The notes beneath the pieces are model-generated. The model did no database searches and was not told the DNA's origin. It was given only the letters and a program-made list of their open reading frames with translations. Shown piece by piece: positions 5,801-8,784 of a stretch of 8,784 nt of DNA; position 1 is the stretch's first letter, and the number at the start of each line of letters is the position of its first letter. The DNA is from an uncultured Bacilli bacterium. GTDB lineage: Bacteria; Bacillota_I; Bacilli_A; RF39; UBA660. The stretch covers positions 1-8,784 of the forward strand of contig CANRAX010000054.1 of assembly GCA_947628635.1 (NCBI GenBank), given 5' to 3'. Both the position numbers and the translations under genes were made by a program.

Positions 5801-8313
5801 CTTTCTTAGAAGTTAATACAAATAAAGAATATACAGATAGCAATATAGATGAGCTTTTCAATAAAGCATTTAATAGACACATTTATATAAGTGCTAAGAT
5901 TTATCATAAGGTAGAAATAGGCGATACAGAAGATTATGTTGTTGAAGGAAGAACACTTGAAGACAGTCCTAAATTAGTTGCAGCTTTAAATAATCTAAAA
6001 AATACTGAAAATAAACAAATTGATAAACTTATCGTTAATGGCAAAGAATATTCAAAAGATGAAATTACTAAAGATATGCAAGTTAATGAATATACAAAAA
6101 TTTCTGCTGAATATAACGTAAATGTTTCGATTAATGGTCAAAATTTCTCAGTAAAAGAAGGAACATTATTTTCTGATTTAACTAAACAAGAAAATGTAGC
6201 TAAAGCTTTAGAAGAGTTACAAACACAAGTAGAAAATGCTGGATATAATTTCAAAGGCTATATTGATAGTAAAAATAATAATCTTACTAAAAATACTAAA
6301 ATAACTGAAAATACTACTATAAGTGCAAAATACAACATTAAAGTTATAATAAAACAAGATGAAGTAGAAAAATCGTTTGAATTAGAAGAAAATCAAACAT
6401 TAAGTGATATTAAAAATGAAGAAAATTATAAAACTGTTATAACAAAGGAAGATAGACAATTTTCAGGTAAGTTCCGTAATCAAAATAGTGAAATTATTGA
6501 TGAAACAACTAAGTTAACAAAAAATACTATCTTAACCCCTATCTTTAATGTTAAAGTAACTATAAAAGAAAAAGTCTATTATTTAGAGGAAAATACTGAG
6601 CTTTTAACACCAGAAATATTAGAAGCCCTAAAAGTATTTGAAAGTACAGAAAAACAACTAAGTGGTTATGTTTATGGAAGTGATAAAACTCCAATAACTA
6701 CTGAAAGTTTAGCAAATGAAAATATAACCATAGAGCCAGTTTATTCAGTAAAAATAACTATCAAATATGGAGAAGATATAATTGGCAATTTTGATTTTAA
6801 TGAAAACTTATCTATAAAAGATAGTGGTAAAGAAAAAGAAATAGAAACCGCTCTTGAAACTTTAAAAGGAAAAGTAATAAGTGATGGTTATAACTTTAAA
6901 GGCTACGTAGCGGATAAAAAAGAATTTACTACGGAAACAATAGTAAGTAAAAATATCACTGTAACAGCAAGTTATAATATAAAAGTTACTATTCAAGGCG
7001 AAAGTGGTCCAAAAGACTTTGAAGTTGAAGCAGGTAGCACTTTAAGAGAAGTAAAGGCCAATAATGAAGAGTATTATCAAGAAGTTCAAAAGAAAGACAA
7101 TAGAAAGTTTTTACATTTCTTAGTAGATGATAGCAATAATACAATACTTAAAAATGATGATAATACTTATATGTTTTATAAAAATATTAGTTTAAAAGCT
7201 GTCTATGCTACCACAGTCACTATTAATGGTAAAAAATATTATCTAGAAGAAGATAAAGCTTTATCTAGTAGTGATGAAATACTAGAAGCTTTGCAAAAAC
7301 TTGAAAAAATAGAAAAAAGACTTGCTGAATTTAAAGATACAAACAATAACCTAATAGCAACAATAGAACAATTACTTAATAAAACAGATAAACCTATTAC
7401 TGAAAATATAACTATAATACCTCAATATGTAATTGATATAGAAATAGAAGGTAACGAAGTATTTAAAACAACAGTACCTGAAAATACTAAACTAGAGGAT
7501 ATTGGTTATGTAAAACCAGAAAGATTCAAAAGATTTGTTGATGCTCAAACAAATGATACTGTTACAGAAGATACAATTCTTAAGAAACATACTAAGTTAA
7601 AAGTAATTTACAATGTCATAGTAACAATTAATGAAAATAAGTATGAACTAGAATCTTATAAAAAGTTTGGTGATTTAGAGGGAGCTGAAAAAGATTTAGA
7701 AGAATTAAAAAATGTTCCAGCAACTAAGAAAAATTTTAGTCATTTTATCTACATTGATAATGATGAAGAAATAACATTAGATAAAGACACTGTTATAAGC
7801 AAAGATATTACAGTACTTCCAAAATATACTGTCGAATTATCATTTATATATGAGAATGAAAACAAGCAAGAAGAAATTATCAAATTAGAACTAGAAGAAG
7901 GAAAAGCAATAGGTGACTTAGATAATGAAAGTCTGCTAGCACTAAATGAAAAACTAAGGGAAATTGAACAAATGCTAGAAAAAGAAGGAAAATATAGTTT
8001 TAAATTCTCAAAATTTTTACAAGCAGATAACACTGAAGTAGATATTCAAAAAACACAATTTAATGAAAATACTGTTGTAAAAGCTACTTTCGAGTATAAA
8101 GAAAATCCATCTCCTGTAAATCCAACTAATCCTGAAGATGACAACAAAGATACTAATAAAGACACTAATAAAGATGAACCTATTAAAGTACCTGCTCCAG
8201 ATACTGGTGTAGATAATTATTGGAATTTAAATAATATATTCCTATCAATTATTATCATAATTTTAACTTGTGGTGGTTGTCTAGGTTGCTTAAAGTGCGC
8301 AATTAAAAAATAA
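2803..8313 (+). CDS. Giant sortase-anchored surface protein: beta-helix head and 17-module stalk
   Basis: This 1836-residue secreted, wall-anchored protein is probably an adhesin or surface fibre; no ligand or enzyme activity can be read. A signal peptide has basic residues 2-7, hydrophobic core 11-27 and likely cleavage after VKA (36). Residues about 38-388 resemble a right-handed beta-helix (pectate-lyase-like fold): LKKAVEDANPGDTLVL is a typical entry, and short Asn/Ser/Thr/Ile-rich turns such as LSIKNSTI follow. Residues 390-456 form an InlB-B/Flg_new-like repeat (YNFKGW, then NIDLYPKF). Seventeen related modules span 458-1766. A Pro/Asp/Asn/Lys linker (1767-1796) precedes APDTG (1798-1802), a hydrophobic segment and the tail CGGCLGCLKCAIKK. 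ATG 2803 follows AGAGGTGA (2792-2799). The frame is open throughout and followed by a terminator. The divergent sortase is its likely anchoring enzyme. Lipoprotein anchoring is unlikely, as no lipobox surrounds Cys10 or Cys15. Confidence 0.9.
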   Translation: MKGKKLKTNCLKIACTLIFIAVIGLIFKTLTPNVKAEGNIKKVSPGAETLKKAVEDANPGDTLVLTAGSYSGGGTDKTVYIDKELTIEGEKSGQISKTIIDVPIVVRTPDKVVISNFTTTPIMVEPNFVFIKTEGKVDLDINNIYIYGILRGSSNTLPRHDAKALEITKNSKDVTGSNEVAAESDRSIINVTNCNFVKPGVHYGIYSNASNTTLSIKNSTIAGRTPVMFDDGSNNTMNVLEKTEIDGPDAIYNESETFVIKGQNNLKVNVDNSTIKSTAPNGNVPTKTFSFSEEGTKSTNTTININNSKIIDEDDERKPITNSVIFSFRNDAKAADNNIVNIDKTSSMYISKKGSSYTVISTEKVPLAREYNILENASVVRISDCENNSIIKVYDNNSKIAELTQEKYTKKDNYNFKGWFQEFDGTNYDNEYSKVGDNYPNAIAQKNIDLYPKFAKVLKVTITDGTTSNTYSVEEGTTLSESEDYTKIKEDLDKIQKKEGQIFNGFIVYNSNGHTEIEKEEDLLKLMMTEDCRIEAIHEVKVTINGTEFRIAAGKTLKDIFNLNNDAYNTAKQNGDEREFSRFINTETKETFTETQGITASVDLESKFFCKVTIGDNTYKLEEDSTLNSSEEIKAALAAISEKVSGRKFDRFTDEKGKTINPDNDEITNDITISSIYSITVKLIGKDNKTIETYTIDADSNLSSLKIDDDIKDALEEVANSRDDGKEFDGFIITYDDNETLTFDETSGKNKDDLKQDILNYELKYNATIYVKQNIKITINSEVFEMDSGKSLKTAILDSNDEGKKQKYKNAKFGGKDEKRFYKFIDKDTEKEITEEDIFEKSTVLVPKYLVFVTIEDDRTNVAGTYRLEEGKTIDDLIDKEGQDALAILRTDIDPDPEVEIPEEKIEDLHFEKLVITSPNKEIDLNNEINEDITIKGLYHYDVTIVEDYDNPTYDSEANHVKGLKVYRGENLSTIKNKVDQALNTLKDSVNNNDKRKFYSFLEVNTNKEYTDSNIDELFNKAFNRHIYISAKIYHKVEIGDTEDYVVEGRTLEDSPKLVAALNNLKNTENKQIDKLIVNGKEYSKDEITKDMQVNEYTKISAEYNVNVSINGQNFSVKEGTLFSDLTKQENVAKALEELQTQVENAGYNFKGYIDSKNNNLTKNTKITENTTISAKYNIKVIIKQDEVEKSFELEENQTLSDIKNEENYKTVITKEDRQFSGKFRNQNSEIIDETTKLTKNTILTPIFNVKVTIKEKVYYLEENTELLTPEILEALKVFESTEKQLSGYVYGSDKTPITTESLANENITIEPVYSVKITIKYGEDIIGNFDFNENLSIKDSGKEKEIETALETLKGKVISDGYNFKGYVADKKEFTTETIVSKNITVTASYNIKVTIQGESGPKDFEVEAGSTLREVKANNEEYYQEVQKKDNRKFLHFLVDDSNNTILKNDDNTYMFYKNISLKAVYATTVTINGKKYYLEEDKALSSSDEILEALQKLEKIEKRLAEFKDTNNNLIATIEQLLNKTDKPITENITIIPQYVIDIEIEGNEVFKTTVPENTKLEDIGYVKPERFKRFVDAQTNDTVTEDTILKKHTKLKVIYNVIVTINENKYELESYKKFGDLEGAEKDLEELKNVPATKKNFSHFIYIDNDEEITLDKDTVISKDITVLPKYTVELSFIYENENKQEEIIKLELEEGKAIGDLDNESLLALNEKLREIEQMLEKEGKYSFKFSKFLQADNTEVDIQKTQFNENTVVKATFEYKENPSPVNPTNPEDDNKDTNKDTNKDEPIKVPAPDTGVDNYWNLNNIFLSIIIIILTCGGCLGCLKCAIKK
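4174..8100 (+). repeat. 17 diverged tandem protein modules of 61-95 residues
   Basis: Residues 458-1766 of the surface protein divide into 17 modules. Each opens with a strand like KVTINGxxYxLEEGxTL, has a charged helical middle often containing ALExL, then FxGF or FxxF, and closes with ITxNITIxAxY. Approximate starts are residues 458, 540, 611, 679, 774, 852, 941, 1036, 1106, 1179, 1250, 1316, 1393, 1470, 1544, 1605 and 1677. The closing strand resembles the end of the InlB-B-like repeat just before, so the modules are probably derived, helix-containing relatives of that fold. The repeats are diverged at DNA level, so they are old and not a fresh slippage array. Confidence 0.82.
8149..8172 (+). 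repeat. Two 12-base direct repeats encoding DTNK-DTNK
   Basis: Bases 8149-8160 and 8161-8172 are tandem 12-mers differing at a single position (GAT versus GAC). They encode DTNK twice in the hydrophilic linker before the sorting signal. This is a likely slippage site where linker length could vary between strains. Confidence 0.75.
8188..8310 (+). other. Cell-wall sorting signal (APDTG, hydrophobic segment, Cys-rich basic tail)
   Basis: Residues 1796-1836 of the surface protein contain VPAPDTG (PDTG at 8197-8208), a hydrophobic stretch of about 16 residues beginning at Ile1812 (IFLSIIIIILT), and a tail with four cysteines at 1823, 1826, 1829 and 1832 ending in KK. The order motif, membrane segment, positive end is that of sortase substrates. 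The pentapeptide APDTG is closer to the (S/N/P)PxTG signals reported for some class B sortases than to LPxTG. Cleavage would fall between Thr1801 and Gly1802. Confidence 0.85.
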
Positions 8314-8322
8314 ATAAATATT

Positions 8323-8358
8323 AAAGAATGATGAAGAATGTTTTGTCATTCTTTTTTT
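8323..8358 (+). terminator. Rho-independent terminator of the surface-protein gene
   Basis: AAGAATG (8334-8340) pairs with CATTCTT (8347-8353) around the loop TTTTGT, within the T run 8352-8358. A second copy of the left arm upstream (AAAGAATGA, 8323-8331) can pair instead with TCATTCTTT (8346-8354) over a 14-base loop. The site begins ten bases after the stop codon. Confidence 0.8.
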
Positions 8359-8604
8359 GCCTAATAAACTTTTTTCTTAATAATACCAATATAAGAATGC
8401 AAGCTTTTACATAGAACTAATAAAAGACTAAAATAATTATAAGAACAATAAAATAAGATAGTTTCCTAAGGCATTTTATTGTCATACAAAGAATAGTATT
8501 AAGTGACCAAACTTGTTTTAAAAGAGATAAGCTACTTATAGAAATTACCTCATTATCAAACAAAAAGGAATTGCTATGCTAATAATAGTTACTTTGCTAA
8601 TTCA
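8359..8604. other. AT-rich gap with no supported gene
   Basis: This stretch lies between the surface-protein terminator and the stop of the minus-strand membrane gene. Both strands carry frequent stops. The longest suggestive piece is a 22-codon hydrophobic frame on the minus strand (8485 down to 8417) without a ribosome binding site. TTGCTAA (8594-8600) and TTAGCAA (8639-8645) form an inverted repeat straddling the end of the membrane gene, without a clear T tract. It may be decayed coding sequence; nothing is assigned. Confidence 0.45.
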
Positions 8605-8784
8605 TTAAGTGTTAAATAGAAGACAATACATAATTCTCTTAGCAATTAAAAAAATTAAAAATATAAAAGAAAATAAGATAAATAATAAACTAGTTCCATA
8701 TGGGTTTAGAACATTTAGAAGTTTGTAAATCATAACTAAAAATCTTGAAGAATAGGCATATATGAAAAAAATATTAAGTGAATT
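8605..8784 (-). CDS. C-terminal end of an unidentified membrane protein (partial)
   Basis: On the minus strand a frame enters from the right edge and runs 59 codons to TAA at 8607-8605, so the start lies outside the window. The translation begins NSLNIFFIYAYSSRFLVM and has a hydrophobic stretch at about partial residues 32-49 (TSLLFILFSFIFLIFLIA) followed by basic residues KR, which reads like a last transmembrane helix with a short tail. NPYG precedes the helix. The family is not recognised; a polytopic transporter, polymerase or acyltransferase are all possible. T-rich DNA can produce hydrophobic open frames by chance, so this is a moderate call resting on length and the polar turn residues. 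Confidence 0.45.
   Translation of the reverse strand, partial: NSLNIFFIYAYSSRFLVMIYKLLNVLNPYGTSLLFILFSFIFLIFLIAKRIMYCLLFNT

Noticed and set aside
7749..8033. Minus-strand open frame near the end of the surface-protein gene
   Set aside because: A shadow of the repeat-coding frame with Ser-rich low complexity and no start signal.
4174..8100. CRISPR array or recent DNA tandem repeat
   Set aside because: The repetition is at protein level with long, diverged units; there are no identical short direct repeats with unique spacers.
8417..8485. 22-codon hydrophobic minus-strand frame beginning MTIKCLRKLS
   Set aside because: It looks like a lone membrane segment, but it lacks a ribosome binding site and has no continuation, and such frames are common in T-rich DNA.
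8762..8784. Plus-strand ATG at the right edge reading MKKILSE
   Set aside because: Only seven codons are visible, the ribosome binding site is poor, and it conflicts with the longer minus-strand membrane frame.

Overview
The window is very AT-rich and uses ATG starts with GGTGA/AGGA-type ribosome binding sites, sigma-A-like promoters with extended -10 boxes, and TGG for tryptophan with no in-frame TGA. It encodes a sortase, a sortase-anchored giant surface protein and a typical Firmicutes HD hydrolase. This points to a low-GC Gram-positive bacterium with a cell wall, probably a gut or host-associated member of the Bacilli/Erysipelotrichia/RF39 or Clostridia range. The lineage is inferred from composition and gene content only.

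Bases 1-1612 hold a housekeeping pair on the plus strand: a CorA-type Mg2+ transporter behind a clear promoter, then an HD-domain metal-dependent hydrolase 33 bases downstream. Bases 1613-1934 hold no intact gene. They contain a 32-codon remnant resembling the start of an N-acetylmuramoyl-L-alanine amidase, with a good ribosome binding site, followed by AT-only hairpins in the gap before the convergent sortase gene.

Bases 1935-8313 form a surface-display module. A class B-like sortase on the minus strand is divergent from a gene for a 1836-residue wall-anchored protein. The two starts are 142 bases apart, and their predicted promoters interleave around a perfect 14-bp AT palindrome. The large protein has a signal peptide, a right-handed beta-helix-like domain, one clear InlB-B/Flg_new-type repeat, 17 diverged tandem modules of 61-95 residues, a short hydrophilic linker, and a C-terminal sorting signal with APDTG, a hydrophobic segment and a cysteine-rich basic tail. 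The sortase is the obvious candidate to anchor it, since class B sortases recognising (S/N/P)PxTG-like signals are known. By eye, the 17 modules follow a three-module A-B-C super-repeat with two apparent losses. This is the most interesting structural observation here.

After a hairpin terminator at 8334-8358 there is a gap without a supported gene. The window ends in the C-terminal part of an unidentified membrane protein on the minus strand.
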